Positions 36,720 through 46,060 of a stretch of 64,000 nucleotides of DNA are shown here, piece by piece; the stretch's first letter is position 1, and every line of letters begins with the position of its first letter. The stretch is from Rhizobium sp. 18055. GTDB lineage: Bacteria > Pseudomonadota > Alphaproteobacteria > Rhizobiales > Rhizobiaceae. Where the stretch lies: the NCBI RefSeq assembly GCF_902706285.1, contig NZ_CACSKD010000003.1, positions 372,001-436,000 on the forward strand. The letters are read 5' to 3'. A program made the position numbers and the translations under genes. The notes under the pieces were generated by a model. The model was given only the letters and a program-made list of their open reading frames with translations, did no database searches and had not been told where the DNA came from.

Positions 36720-37298
36720 TTATTCGTCGTCTTCGGCGTTGCCGTCGGCTTCCGGATCGAAGAAGTCTTCAGGACGCAGGGCGTCTTCGTCAACGCCGTA
36801 GATGGCGTCTACGGACGTCAGGGTTTCGCCCTTCTTCTGACGCTCAGCTTCTTCAGCCGAACGAGCAACGTTGAGTTCGATCTTGATTTCGACTTCGGCG
36901 TGAAGCTGAAGTTCGACTTCGTGCAGGCCGATGGCCTTGATCGGCGTGTTCAGGTGAACCTGATTGCGGCCGATGTTGAAGCCTTCGGCAGCCAGGATAT
37001 CGACGACGTCGCGAGCAGCGACCGAGCCGTACATCTGGCCGGTTTCGCCAGCCGAACGGACGACGATGAAGGACTTGCCTTCGAGAGCGTCGGCAACGGT
37101 CTGTGCTTCGGACTTGCGCTCGAGGTTACGGGCTTCAAGCGTCGCGCGCTCGGATTCGAAGCGCTTCTTGTTGGCTTCGTTGGAGCGCAGCGCCTTGCCG
37201 AGTGGCAGGAGGTAGTTGCGAGCGAAGCCGTCGCGAACCTTTACGGTTTCGCCCATCTGGCCGAGCTTGGAGATACGTTCGAGAAGAATAACGTCCAT
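36720..37298 (-). CDS. rplI: 50S ribosomal protein L9
   Basis: This 192-residue protein binds 23S rRNA near the base of the L1 stalk. The N-terminal domain [21 protein letters not shown] is well conserved, followed by GFARNYLLP and a long connecting helix. It has an acidic C-terminal extension rich in Asp and Glu (about 165-192), which makes it longer than E. coli L9 (149). It is the last gene of the rpsF-rpsR-DUF2232-rplI operon. Confidence 0.96.
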   Translation of the reverse strand: MDVILLERISKLGQMGETVKVRDGFARNYLLPLGKALRSNEANKKRFESERATLEARNLERKSEAQTVADALEGKSFIVVRSAGETGQMYGSVAARDVVDILAAEGFNIGRNQVHLNTPIKAIGLHEVELQLHAEVEIKIELNVARSAEEAERQKKGETLTSVDAIYGVDEDALRPEDFFDPEADGNAEDDE

Positions 37299-37319
37299 GT
37301 GAGTGTTCCTTTCGTGTTC

Positions 37320-38303
37320 TTAGATTTGTGTGTCTGTCGGTTTGGGGGCATCAGCATCCTTGTGCGGGGTAAGGGCAATCGCCTTGCGGGTATCGCTAAG
37401 CCCCAGAACGAGGATGAAAAAGGCTGGCACCATCAGCATGAGCGATGCCAGGTAGCAGAGGATCAGCGCCGGCAGGCGCCATTCCTTGCCACGCGTGCGG
37501 AAATGCAGCGCGGCAAAACCGGAGAGCAGGAAACCGGCACCGAACGTGCCGACAAGCGTTGCTCCGACCATCGCCGGAATGCCGCCAAGGAAGGTGGCAG
37601 CAAGACCGACGAGAAAGATGAAGATCGTGTTGCGGTTCATGCGCAGCGAGGAGGGGATGTCCTCGCGCGGACGCAGGCCGCCGCCGGATGCGGTGACGAT
37701 GCGGGTGGCAACGTAATAGGCGGCAAACAGCATGATCACCCACATGCCGCCCTGAATGGCCGGAAGCAGAAGGAGAACCAGAGCCTTGGTCTGCGAGATC
37801 GTTGCGGCGTCTGGCGCGAAGTCCGCCTGCTGCTGCACCACCGACGTGAACAGCGCATCGACCAGCCGGTCGATCAGTTCGGGACCGTATCCGATCATCA
37901 CGCCGACAACGATGACGGCGAGCGTCACCAGGCCGCAGAGATGCAGCAGGATGTCGGACAGCGGATACCAGGCCATCAGATGGTCAGGACCACCGATTTC
38001 GGAAGCGGGACGGGCAAGGTTTGCGAGGTGGCTGATCCACCCGGCTGGCAGCAGCGTGACCAGCGTCATCATCAGCGCGAAGGACGGCGAGATGGCGATC
38101 GCGCCAACAACGGCGGCAGTGAGCACGGCTGAGATCGCCGCCATGTTGCCCCAGCCGAGGCCGACGAGAAGAATGGGGAGGGCCGAGGCGGCATAGAGAA
38201 CGGCACTGAAGGACGGCTGAAGGCTTGCGCCCAGCACCAGAAGTGCGGCGGTCAATCCGGCGAGCGCGCCGAGGCCAAGCATTTTCGTATTCAATGGTTT
38301 CAC
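37320..38303 (-). CDS. DUF2232 membrane protein
   Basis: This 327-residue protein has about eight transmembrane helices covering most of its length. Family placement rests on its position between rpsR and rplI in alphaproteobacteria and on its general membrane pattern. The function is unknown. It lies 21 nt before rplI on the same strand. Confidence 0.82.
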   Translation of the reverse strand: MKPLNTKMLGLGALAGLTAALLVLGASLQPSFSAVLYAASALPILLVGLGWGNMAAISAVLTAAVVGAIAISPSFALMMTLVTLLPAGWISHLANLARPASEIGGPDHLMAWYPLSDILLHLCGLVTLAVIVVGVMIGYGPELIDRLVDALFTSVVQQQADFAPDAATISQTKALVLLLLPAIQGGMWVIMLFAAYYVATRIVTASGGGLRPREDIPSSLRMNRNTIFIFLVGLAATFLGGIPAMVGATLVGTFGAGFLLSGFAALHFRTRGKEWRLPALILCYLASLMLMVPAFFILVLGLSDTRKAIALTPHKDADAPKPTDTQI

Positions 38304-38415
38304 GGTCGCTGTCCTGCTTAATCAAGCAGTTAGAGGGACTCTTCTGAATCAGTTTCAGAAAGGCCTCAACATGGGTTTTAAGAGTTCCGATCCGCGCCCA
38401 TCGCGAAAGGGAGAA

Positions 38416-38437
38416 GGGAAGGCATCACTGCCTTCCC
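38416..38437 (-). terminator. hairpin between rpsR and the DUF2232 gene
   Basis: A perfect 9-bp stem (GGGAAGGCA with TGCCTTCCC) and a 4-nt loop lie just after the rpsR stop. The following sequence is pyrimidine-rich but has no T-run. It may be a partial terminator lowering expression of the downstream genes. Confidence 0.45.
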
Positions 38438-38459
38438 TCGATTTGATGGCGTCAGCTGA

Positions 38460-38708
38460 TTAAGCGACGACGTAAGGCAGCAGGCCGAGGAAACGAGCGC
38501 GCTTGATCGCCTGGGCGAGTTCGCGCTGCTTCTTCTGGGAAACGGCCGTGATACGCGAAGGAACAATCTTGCCACGCTCGGAAATGTAGCGCTGCAGGAG
38601 ACGAACGTCCTTGTAGTCGATGCGCGGAGCGTTTGCACCGGAGAACGGGCAAGTCTTGCGACGACGGTGGAACGGGCGACGGACCGGTGCGGAAGAAGAT
38701 TCAGACAT
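38460..38708 (-). CDS. rpsR: 30S ribosomal protein S18
   Basis: This 82-residue protein forms a dimer with S6 on the 30S platform. [29 protein letters not shown] and the [11 protein letters not shown] end are typical. Its length is normal. It follows rpsF by 12 nt in the operon. Confidence 0.97.
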   Translation of the reverse strand: MSESSSAPVRRPFHRRRKTCPFSGANAPRIDYKDVRLLQRYISERGKIVPSRITAVSQKKQRELAQAIKRARFLGLLPYVVA

Positions 38709-38720
38709 TCTCAGTTCTCC

Positions 38721-39191
38721 TTATACACGGTCTTCGCGCGGACGGCGCGGACGGTCTTCACGGTCGCCGAAGCCACCTTCACGCGGAGGACGAGGACCAC
38801 GATCGCGATCGCCGAAGCCGCCTTCACGCGGGCCACGGGCGCCATCACGCGGGCCGCGGTCGTCGCGGTCGCGCTTCTGCATCATGGCAGACGGGCCTTC
38901 TTCGTGTGCTTCAACAGCGATCGTCATGTAACGCAGGACGTCTTCGCTGATGCGCATCTGACGTTCCATTTCGTGGACCGCAGCTGCTGGTGCGTCGATG
39001 TCCATCAAGGCGTAGTGAGCCTTGCGGTTCTTCTTGACGCGATACGTCAGGGACTTGAGGCCCCAGTTTTCAATGCGCCCGACCTTACCGCCGTTAGCTT
39101 CGATAACACCCTTGTACTGTTCTACGAGGGCATCAACCTGCTGAGCGGAAATATCCTGCCGGGCAAGGAATACATGTTCATAAAGAGCCAT
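38721..39191 (-). CDS. rpsF: 30S ribosomal protein S6 with Arg/Gly-rich tail
   Basis: This 156-residue S6 has the conserved N-terminal ferredoxin-like domain ([19 protein letters not shown] through about residue 100) and pairs with S18. The last 45 residues form a charged Arg/Gly/Asp/Pro tail with two copies of REGGFGDR. The tail is extra relative to E. coli S6 (about 131-135, a different Glu-rich end). The ATG at 39191 gives the standard N-terminus; a longer in-frame start is not needed. Confidence 0.95.
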   Translation of the reverse strand: MALYEHVFLARQDISAQQVDALVEQYKGVIEANGGKVGRIENWGLKSLTYRVKKNRKAHYALMDIDAPAAAVHEMERQMRISEDVLRYMTIAVEAHEEGPSAMMQKRDRDDRGPRDGARGPREGGFGDRDRGPRPPREGGFGDREDRPRRPREDRV

Positions 39192-39562
39192 GACAGCTTT
39201 GCCTTTCTTGCGTTGGTTCAACCCGATATTCGGCGGCTAAGCCTCAACGACTGCTCCTGATGGGCGAACCCAGGCAAGAAAAGCGTTTCCGAGACGGTCG
39301 AGAGCGGAGACACGGGAGGCTGGAACCCTTCGGTTCCGACGGCTCTCTCACGAAAGCCGGCCCTCCGTTCAGCCACCAGCCAGAAGACCGGGTTTGCGAA
39401 CAAGGCGGCTTATACGGATTTCTGAACGAAACGCAAGGGTCTGGTTGTGGATGATCGAAGTGTGCATCGATTGCGGTCTCTCGCAATGGGTGTATAGCGT
39501 ATAGGATGCATAAAATACAAGATACAACCAAATGCAACTGTAGCGACTAGAGGGAGGAAGTC
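39192..39562. other. 371-nt intergenic region upstream of rpsF and DyP gene
   Basis: This divergent gap holds the rpsF promoter and leader on one side and the DyP promoter on the other. A GGAACC-CTTC-GGTTCC hairpin lies inside the rpsF leader. On the minus strand two TTGTAT/TATAC(G/A) pairs 18 nt apart are possible promoter elements. An S6:S18-binding leader motif is known in other bacteria, but I cannot confirm one here. Confidence 0.45.
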
Positions 39563-41056
39563 ATGTCAACGGTTCAAGCTATCCTTGATGACGCAATAGA
39601 GTGGAAGACATGGACATCGGATGCGGGGATGCTCGCATTCTTGACGGATTTGCAATCCAACATTCTGAAAGGGCACGGTCGGGACTACACAGCGAATATT
39701 TTCCTGAGCTTTGAAGGCATGCCCCAGGAGAAGATTTCGGCGCTACTGCAAACGCTATCGTATCTCACAACATCCGCGCTCGACCAGTTGCGGGCGGCAG
39801 CAGCATACAGTGCGACAAAAGTCAGTGGTGGGCGTGTGCTTTGCGTTTTCCTCACGGCCAACGGATATCAGCGGCTCGGCGTCGCGCAGAGCGACATGCC
39901 GGCAGATCTTGCCTTCCGGGCCGGGATGCAGGCACGGGGTGCTCTTCCCAGCCTCAGGTTCAAGAACATTCCGGTGGATTTCCCGGGAATCAATGACCCG
40001 GCACGGTCTGGCTGGGAGAGAGGAGGCCCATGGGATCCTGGCAAAGGAAACCCTGATGCGATGGTCCTGATCGCCGACGATGATGCCGGCCTCGTTTCCG
40101 CGGGCGTCAATTCTCTGAAGGATGCGTTCATGGATGCAGGCGTTACGGTGCTCGGCGTCGACCGGGGAGAGGCCCAACGGCGCCGGCAGTTGAACGGCAG
40201 TCCCAAGGGGGAGGGCTTAGAGCATTTCGGATATGTCGATGGCGTCAGTCAGCCACTCTTCCTAGTGGAAGATTTCAGAGCGAACCCGGCGTGGTCGGAA
40301 GCATTCGTGCCATCTCAGTTCATCGTGCCTGATCCGGCGAAATGCACCCCTTTCTCCTGCGGAAGCTATTTCGTCTACCGCAAGCTGGAACAGAACGTCC
40401 AATTGTTCAAGAAGCAGGAAGAAGAGCTGGCAGCAGCCTTAAAACTGACCGGAAATGACGAAGAAAGAGCCGGTGCGCTTGTTGTTGGCCGGTTCGAGGA
40501 CGGAACACCTGTCGCCTTGCATCCTGAGGGGCAGGCGGGCGTGCCGACGAATGATTTCAATTACGCTGGCGACAATCAAAGTGATCCACTGACCGCAACC
40601 TGTCCGTTCAAAGCGCATATCCGCAAGACGAATCCGCGGACGGCTGGTGATGATAATGAGCGTGCGCACATTATGGCCCGTCGCGGTATCACCTATGGCA
40701 AGCGCAACCGTGAGAGCGTTGATGAGGATTTCTCCGACCATGATCAGCCGACAGGCAAGGTAGGGCTACTCTTCATGGCCTATATGTCGGATATTGCGGA
40801 GCAGTTCGAATTCACTCAGAGTGCCTGGGCCAACAACACGAACTTCAAGATTCAGAACACAGGCGTTGACCCAGTGATTGGGCAGCAGCCGAATGGCCCG
40901 GCAGATATCGCGTGGACGGATGCAATAACGGCTAGTAGTGCAATGTTCGATTTTAAAGCAGCCGTCAAACTGATGGGTGGTGCATATTTCTTCGCACCGT
41001 CGATTAGCTTTCTACAGAAAGGCCAGCGCCCAATCGCTGTTGCGGCATTGCAATAG
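39563..41056 (+). CDS. DyP-type haem peroxidase
   Basis: This 497-residue enzyme belongs to the dye-decolourising peroxidases. The signature Asp is in FGYVDGVSQP (about 225). A haem-ligand His candidate is in CPFKAHIRKTNPR (about 355), and the catalytic Arg may be in RRGITYG. There is no signal peptide and no encapsulin gene nearby, so it is probably cytoplasmic and free. GGGAGG precedes the ATG at good spacing. The coding DNA uses more A/T-ending codons than its neighbours, which suggests acquisition by transfer. Confidence 0.9.
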   Translation: MSTVQAILDDAIEWKTWTSDAGMLAFLTDLQSNILKGHGRDYTANIFLSFEGMPQEKISALLQTLSYLTTSALDQLRAAAAYSATKVSGGRVLCVFLTANGYQRLGVAQSDMPADLAFRAGMQARGALPSLRFKNIPVDFPGINDPARSGWERGGPWDPGKGNPDAMVLIADDDAGLVSAGVNSLKDAFMDAGVTVLGVDRGEAQRRRQLNGSPKGEGLEHFGYVDGVSQPLFLVEDFRANPAWSEAFVPSQFIVPDPAKCTPFSCGSYFVYRKLEQNVQLFKKQEEELAAALKLTGNDEERAGALVVGRFEDGTPVALHPEGQAGVPTNDFNYAGDNQSDPLTATCPFKAHIRKTNPRTAGDDNERAHIMARRGITYGKRNRESVDEDFSDHDQPTGKVGLLFMAYMSDIAEQFEFTQSAWANNTNFKIQNTGVDPVIGQQPNGPADIAWTDAITASSAMFDFKAAVKLMGGAYFFAPSISFLQKGQRPIAVAALQ

Positions 41057-41058
41057 AA

Positions 41059-41091
41059 TTTTCGGGCACCTGTTTTGCGGGTGCCCGGAAA
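41059..41091. terminator. stem-loop after the DyP gene
   Basis: A 12-bp stem (one G-U pair) with a 9-nt loop separates two convergent genes. The run of T lies before rather than after the stem on the plus strand, so it is a strong hairpin but an atypical terminator. Confidence 0.5.
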
Positions 41092-41099
41092 CCCCAAGA

Positions 41100-42143
41100 T
41101 CAGATCGGCATCGGATATTCGCGATGCACCTTCTCGATCTCCGCCAGAACCTCGTGCGAAAGCTTCAGATCAGCGGCATCGATATCCGTCTTCAACTGCG
41201 CCATTGTCGTTGCGCCGATAATGGCGGAGGTCATGAAGCGGCGGGTCAGGCAGAAGGCGATGGCCATTGCCGACGGGTCGAGCCCATGGCGCCTGGCAAT
41301 CTCGATATAGGCCTTGGTCGGTGCTTCCTGCAGCGGTTGCAGGCGTCCGCCGATATCGCCGTTGATCGAGCCGCGCGATCCGTCCGGCGTGGCGCCGCCG
41401 ACATACTTGCCGCTCAAAATGCCGCCGGCAAGCGGCGAGTAGGCCAGCAGACCGACATCCTCGTGGTGCGACATCTCGGCCATGTCGAGGTCGTAGTGCC
41501 GGTAAAGCAGATTGTACTCGTTCTGAATGCTGACGACGCGCGGCAGGCCGAGCTGTTCGGCCAGCGCCAGGTACTTCTGCGTGCCCCAGGTGGTCTCGTT
41601 GGAAAGGCCGAGCGTGCGAACCTTGCCCTCCTTCACCAGCGCGCCCATCGTTTCCAGGATGTCGGTGATGTTGGCGAGCGCCTTGGCACGGTCCTGCTTG
41701 TAAGGATCGTAATGCCAGTTCTGGCGGAAGTGGAAGTGGCCGCGGGTCGGCCAGTGGATCTGGTAGAGATCGATATAGTCGGTCTTCAGCCGCTTCAGGC
41801 TGACGTCGATCGCAAGCCGGATGTTCTTGGCGTCGGCACCTTCGCCGCCACGGATATAGGAGCGGCCGGGGCCGGCAACCTTGGTGGCGAGAACGATATC
41901 CTTGCGCTTGCCGGTCTTCGCCAGCCAGGTGCCGATGTAGTCTTCGGTCAGGCCCTGCGTCTCCGGGGAAACCGGTGTCGTTGGATAAAGCTCGGCCGTA
42001 TCGAAGAAGTTGACGCCATGCTCGACGGAATAGTCCATCTGCTGGTGCGCTTCGGCCTCAGTGTTCTGCGTGCCCCAGGTCATGGTGCCAAGGCAGATTT
42101 CGGACACCGAGATATCGGTGCGACCAAGTTTCTTGTATTTCAT
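41100..42143 (-). CDS. aldo/keto reductase (Tas-like)
   Basis: This 347-residue NADPH-dependent reductase has the aldo/keto reductase barrel: the N-terminal LGTMTWG, the Asp-Tyr pair in FFDTAELYP, the Lys in LATKVAGPG and the His of YQIHWP. The length and the KYKKLGRTDISVSEICLG start are close to E. coli Tas (346). The physiological substrate is unknown. AAGG lies 6 nt before the chosen ATG; the upstream extension has no family match. It is divergent from fabD. Confidence 0.9.
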   Translation of the reverse strand: MKYKKLGRTDISVSEICLGTMTWGTQNTEAEAHQQMDYSVEHGVNFFDTAELYPTTPVSPETQGLTEDYIGTWLAKTGKRKDIVLATKVAGPGRSYIRGGEGADAKNIRLAIDVSLKRLKTDYIDLYQIHWPTRGHFHFRQNWHYDPYKQDRAKALANITDILETMGALVKEGKVRTLGLSNETTWGTQKYLALAEQLGLPRVVSIQNEYNLLYRHYDLDMAEMSHHEDVGLLAYSPLAGGILSGKYVGGATPDGSRGSINGDIGGRLQPLQEAPTKAYIEIARRHGLDPSAMAIAFCLTRRFMTSAIIGATTMAQLKTDIDAADLKLSHEVLAEIEKVHREYPMPI

Positions 42144-42349
42144 TTGTAACCTTAGGGCTAATTTTCGGAGAAAGAGGTCGTGGCAAGAGGGCCGGAATTT
42201 AGGCCGGAATTGTGCAAGCGCAAGTGCAAAAGTGCGGCTTTGTCGCAGAGGCGAAAGCCTTGGAACGCAGGCGTCCGCCACTTGACTCTCGGGGAAAGAA
42301 CGTCAATTGGAGGCCAAATAACCAGAAGTCCATATAAAAAGGACATAGG

Positions 42350-43294
42350 ATGACCATCGCTTTCACATTCCCGGGCCAGGGCAGCCAGGCCGTCGGCATG
42401 GGCAAGGAACTTGCCGAAAATTTCGCCGAGGCCCGTGCCGTTTTCCAGGAAGTTGACGACGCTCTCGGCGAGAAGCTGTCCGAGACCATGTTCAATGGCC
42501 CTGAGGAAACGCTGACTTTGACCGCCAACGCCCAGCCGGCGCTGATGGCCGTGTCGATGGCCGTGGTCCGCGTGCTCGAAGCAAAGGGCGTGGATCTCAA
42601 GGCCAAGGTTTCCTACGTCGCCGGCCATTCGCTCGGCGAATACTCGGCCCTCTGTGCCGCCGGCACCTTCTCGCTCGCCGATACCGCACGTCTGCTGCGC
42701 ATCCGCGGCAATGCAATGCAGGCCGCCGTGCAGGTTGGCGTCGGTGCCATGGCGGCCATCATCGGCCTTGAGCATGCCGACGTCATCGCCGTGTGCGAAG
42801 AAGCATCCGCGCTCGGCTCCTGCCAGATCGCCAACGACAATGGCGGCGGACAGCTCGTGATCTCCGGCGAGAAGGCGGCCGTCGAAAAGGCAGCAGCCAT
42901 CGCCACCGAAAAGGGCGCCAAGCGCGCCATCCTGCTGCCGGTCTCCGCACCCTTCCATTCCAGGCTGATGGCGCCTGCCGCCGATGCGATGCGGCAAGCG
43001 CTTGCCGGCGTTGCCAAGTCGAACCCGATCGTGCCGCTGATCGCCAATGTGCGCGCAGCACCGGTGACGGATGCCGAAGAGATCGCCGGATTGCTGGTCG
43101 AGCAGGTCACCGGCCAAGTCCGCTGGCGCGAGACGGTCGAATGGTTTGCCGCCAATGGCGTGACGACGCTTTACGAACTCGGCTCCGGCAAGGTTCTGAC
43201 CGGCCTTGCGCGCCGCATCGACAAGACCGTCAACGGCATCTCGGTCAATACGCCGGCCGATATCGATGCGGCCGTTGCCGCGCTTCTGGCCTGA
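42350..43294 (+). CDS. fabD: malonyl-CoA:ACP transacylase
   Basis: This 314-residue enzyme loads malonyl groups onto acyl carrier protein for fatty-acid synthesis. The catalytic Ser94 is in GHSLGE, and FPGQGSQ is at the N-terminus. The Arg and His of the active site fall in the expected places (PFHSRLM). It is the first gene of the fab cluster; fabG follows after 29 nt. Confidence 0.97.
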   Translation: MTIAFTFPGQGSQAVGMGKELAENFAEARAVFQEVDDALGEKLSETMFNGPEETLTLTANAQPALMAVSMAVVRVLEAKGVDLKAKVSYVAGHSLGEYSALCAAGTFSLADTARLLRIRGNAMQAAVQVGVGAMAAIIGLEHADVIAVCEEASALGSCQIANDNGGGQLVISGEKAAVEKAAAIATEKGAKRAILLPVSAPFHSRLMAPAADAMRQALAGVAKSNPIVPLIANVRAAPVTDAEEIAGLLVEQVTGQVRWRETVEWFAANGVTTLYELGSGKVLTGLARRIDKTVNGISVNTPADIDAAVAALLA

Positions 43295-43323
43295 TTGATT
43301 TAACGATTACAAGGAATCCTTCC

Positions 43324-44061
43324 ATGCTCGATCTATCCGGCCGCAAGGCTCTGGTTACCGGTGCCTCTGGCGGCATCGGCGAAGAAATCGCCCGCATCCT
43401 GCACAAGCAGGGCGCCATCGTCGGCTTGCACGGTACCCGCGTCGAGAAGCTCGAGGCGCTGGCCAACGAGCTTGGCGATCGCGTCAAGATCTTCCCGGCG
43501 AACCTGGCTGATCGCGACGAAGTCAAGGCGCTCGGCGTCAAGGCCGAAGCCGATCTCGAAGGCGTCGATATTCTCGTCAACAATGCCGGCATCACCAAGG
43601 ACGGCCTGTTCGTGCGCATGAGCGACGAGGACTGGGACAACGTCATCGAAGTCAACCTGACCTCGATGTTCCGCCTGACCCGCGAGCTGACACATCCGAT
43701 GATGCGCCGCCGCTATGGCCGCATCATCAACATCACCTCCATCGTCGGCGTCACCGGCAACCCCGGCCAGGCCAACTACTGCGCCTCCAAGGCCGGCATG
43801 ATCGGCTTCACCAAGTCGCTGGCGCAGGAGATCGCAACCCGCAATGTGACGGTCAACTGCGTCGCGCCCGGTTTCATCGAGAGCGCCATGACCGGCAAGC
43901 TGAACGACAAGCAGAAGGATGCGATCATGGGCGCTATCCCGATGAAGCGCATGGGCACGGGCGTCGAAGTCGCCTCCGCCGTTGCTTATCTGGCTTCGTC
44001 GGAAGCGGCCTACATGACGGGCCAGACTCTGCATGTAAATGGTGGCATGGCCATGATCTGA
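43324..44061 (+). CDS. fabG: 3-oxoacyl-ACP reductase
   Basis: This 245-residue SDR enzyme reduces 3-oxoacyl-ACP with NADPH. TGASGGIGE binds cofactor, NNAGI follows, and Ser, Tyr (YCASK) and Lys form the catalytic set. AAGGAA precedes the ATG at 43324. Its position between fabD and acpP confirms the FabG role. A terminator follows. Confidence 0.97.
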   Translation: MLDLSGRKALVTGASGGIGEEIARILHKQGAIVGLHGTRVEKLEALANELGDRVKIFPANLADRDEVKALGVKAEADLEGVDILVNNAGITKDGLFVRMSDEDWDNVIEVNLTSMFRLTRELTHPMMRRRYGRIINITSIVGVTGNPGQANYCASKAGMIGFTKSLAQEIATRNVTVNCVAPGFIESAMTGKLNDKQKDAIMGAIPMKRMGTGVEVASAVAYLASSEAAYMTGQTLHVNGGMAMI

Positions 44062-44064
44062 AAC

Positions 44065-44092
44065 GGAAAACTGGCCTTCGGGCCGTTTTTCC
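44065..44092 (+). terminator. intrinsic terminator after fabG
   Basis: GGAAAAC/TGGCC pairs with GGCCGTTTTTCC around a UUCG loop, with one bulge and a T5 run in the descending arm. It ends the fabD-fabG transcript; acpP has its own leader. Confidence 0.75.
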
Positions 44093-44349
44093 CCGCAATA
44101 GCGTGTTGACCAACCCTATGGGGTTGATTTTCTGGCTTTGCGGCAGACATAAACCGTGTTAATCGGGCCATGACTGTCAACAGTCTCCCGAGAAAGAAGA
44201 CGGACCGGCGGGCTTTTGTGCAAGCCTGGGACATCTCTGGTAGCCGGGTACAACGAGATTGCCGAAGGTGGCCCAAGGGCGCTGCAGGCTGAACAGGGTA
44301 GGGTGCCATAAAGGCATTCTGATCAGGATATAAGGTCGAGGAAACCGAC

Positions 44350-44586
44350 ATGAGCGATATCGCAGAACGCGTAAAGAAAATTGTTATTGATCATCTTGGC
44401 GTCGATGCCGACAAGGTTGTCGAAGGCGCAAGCTTCATCGACGATCTGGGCGCCGACTCGCTCGACACCGTCGAACTGGTCATGGCCTTCGAAGAAGAAT
44501 TCGGCGTTGAAATTCCTGATGACGCTGCAGACTCGATCCTCACGGTCGGCGACGCTGTAAAGTTCATCGAAAAGGCACAGGCTTAA
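44350..44586 (+). CDS. acpP: acyl carrier protein
   Basis: This 78-residue acidic protein carries growing acyl chains on a phosphopantetheine attached to Ser37 in [10 protein letters not shown]. The sequence is a typical AcpP. The gene has about 260 nt of noncoding DNA upstream and its own terminator, so it can be expressed independently at a high level. AGG lies 8 nt before the ATG. Confidence 0.97.
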   Translation: MSDIAERVKKIVIDHLGVDADKVVEGASFIDDLGADSLDTVELVMAFEEEFGVEIPDDAADSILTVGDAVKFIEKAQA

Positions 44587-44601
44587 TCCTGAGCATTTCT
44601 G

Positions 44602-44630
44602 AAAGGGCGGACCCAGAGTCCGCCCTTTTT
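44602..44630 (+). terminator. intrinsic terminator after acpP
   Basis: A perfect 11-bp stem (44602-44612 with 44618-44628), a 5-nt loop and a T5 tail lie 15 nt after the acpP stop. Confidence 0.9.
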
Positions 44631-44671
44631 ATTTTCTGGCATGGTCTCCATAGAACAAAAAAGGCGGGGTA

Positions 44672-45943
44672 ATGCAGTCGATGAGACGGGTCGTAATTAC
44701 CGGCACCGGCATGGTGTCACCCTTGGGATGCGGAACGGAAGTGACGTGGGCCCGCCTGCTTGCAGGTGAAAACGGCGCACGCCTCGTAACCGAATTCGAA
44801 GTTGACGACCTGCCTGCCAAGATCGCCTGCCGCATTCCTGTCGGCGATGGCACCGGCGGCACCTTCCATGCAGACAGCTGGATGGAGCCCAAGGAGCAGC
44901 GCAAGGTCGATCCTTTCATCATCTACGGCATGGCCGCCGCGACAATGGCGCTGAACGATGCCAACTGGCATCCCGTAACGGACGAAGACCAGATCTCCAC
45001 CGGTGTCTTGATCGGCTCCGGCATCGGCGGCATCGAGGGCATTGTCGAGGCCGGCTACACGCTGCGCGACAAGGGTCCACGCCGCATCTCCCCATTCTTC
45101 ATTCCCGGCCGTCTGATCAACCTGGTCTCCGGCCAGGTCTCGATCCGTCACAAGCTGCGCGGCCCGAACCACTCCGTCGTCACCGCCTGCTCGACCGGCG
45201 CGCATGCCATCGGCGATGCTGCCCGTCTGATCGCATTCGGCGATGCCGACGTCATGGTTGCCGGCGGCACCGAATCTCCCGTCAGCCGCATCTCGCTCGC
45301 AGGCTTCGCCGCCTGCAAGGCGCTGTCCACTCAGCACAACGACGACCCGACCAAGGCCTCGCGCCCCTATGACAAGGACCGCGATGGTTTCGTCATGGGC
45401 GAGGGCGCCGGTATCGTCGTTCTCGAGGAACTCGAACACGCTCTCGCACGTGGCGCCCGGATCTACGCCGAAGTCGTCGGCTACGGTCTGTCGGGCGACG
45501 CCTATCACATCACCGCACCGTCGGAAGATGGCGAGGGTGCCGGCCGCTGCATGGCGGCTGCGCTGAAGCGCGCTGGCCTGACGCCTGATGACCTCGATTA
45601 CATCAACGCTCATGGCACCTCCACGATGGCTGATACGATCGAACTCGGTGCCGTCGAGCGTCTGGTCGGCGACAGCGCTTCGAAGATCTCGATGTCCTCG
45701 ACGAAGTCCGCAACCGGCCACCTTCTCGGTGCCGCCGGCGCGATCGAGGCGATTTTCGCAACGCTCGCCATCCGCGACAACGTCGTGCCGCCGACGCTCA
45801 ATCTCGACAATCCCGAGCGCGAGACCAAGATCGATCTCGTCCCGCACAAGGCACGTCAGAGAGAAGTGAACGTGGCTCTGTCGAATTCCTTCGGATTCGG
45901 CGGTACAAACGCATCGCTGGTGTTGCGCCGCTACGTCGCCTGA
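44672..45943 (+). CDS. fabF: beta-ketoacyl-ACP synthase II
   Basis: This 423-residue condensing enzyme extends acyl-ACP with malonyl-ACP. The catalytic set is Cys173 (TACSTGAH), His314 (NAHGTST) and His350 (SATGHLLGAAG). The first ATG has AAAGG 7 nt upstream. The family often starts at the second ATG, nine nucleotides on (MRRVVITGTG), which is also possible. It precedes mltG in the conserved cluster. Confidence 0.96.
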   Translation: MQSMRRVVITGTGMVSPLGCGTEVTWARLLAGENGARLVTEFEVDDLPAKIACRIPVGDGTGGTFHADSWMEPKEQRKVDPFIIYGMAAATMALNDANWHPVTDEDQISTGVLIGSGIGGIEGIVEAGYTLRDKGPRRISPFFIPGRLINLVSGQVSIRHKLRGPNHSVVTACSTGAHAIGDAARLIAFGDADVMVAGGTESPVSRISLAGFAACKALSTQHNDDPTKASRPYDKDRDGFVMGEGAGIVVLEELEHALARGARIYAEVVGYGLSGDAYHITAPSEDGEGAGRCMAAALKRAGLTPDDLDYINAHGTSTMADTIELGAVERLVGDSASKISMSSTKSATGHLLGAAGAIEAIFATLAIRDNVVPPTLNLDNPERETKIDLVPHKARQREVNVALSNSFGFGGTNASLVLRRYVA

Positions 45944-46060
45944 GACTGATTCACGACGTTCGCAACGGGCCGGGCAGCTCGATCTGATGGCTGCCCACCT
46001 GCATTTCGCCGCATTGCTTCGCAAGAAGCAGCTTTTGGGGCCAAATTTAGAGGATTGCCG

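Noticed and set aside
39222-39562. S6:S18-binding regulatory leader upstream of rpsF
   Set aside because: Only one short hairpin was evident and the conserved core of that RNA family could not be identified.
44096-44349. Possible structured RNA leader upstream of acpP, including a CAACCC-TATG-GGGTTG hairpin
   Set aside because: The hairpin is short and I could not match any known riboswitch or leader family.
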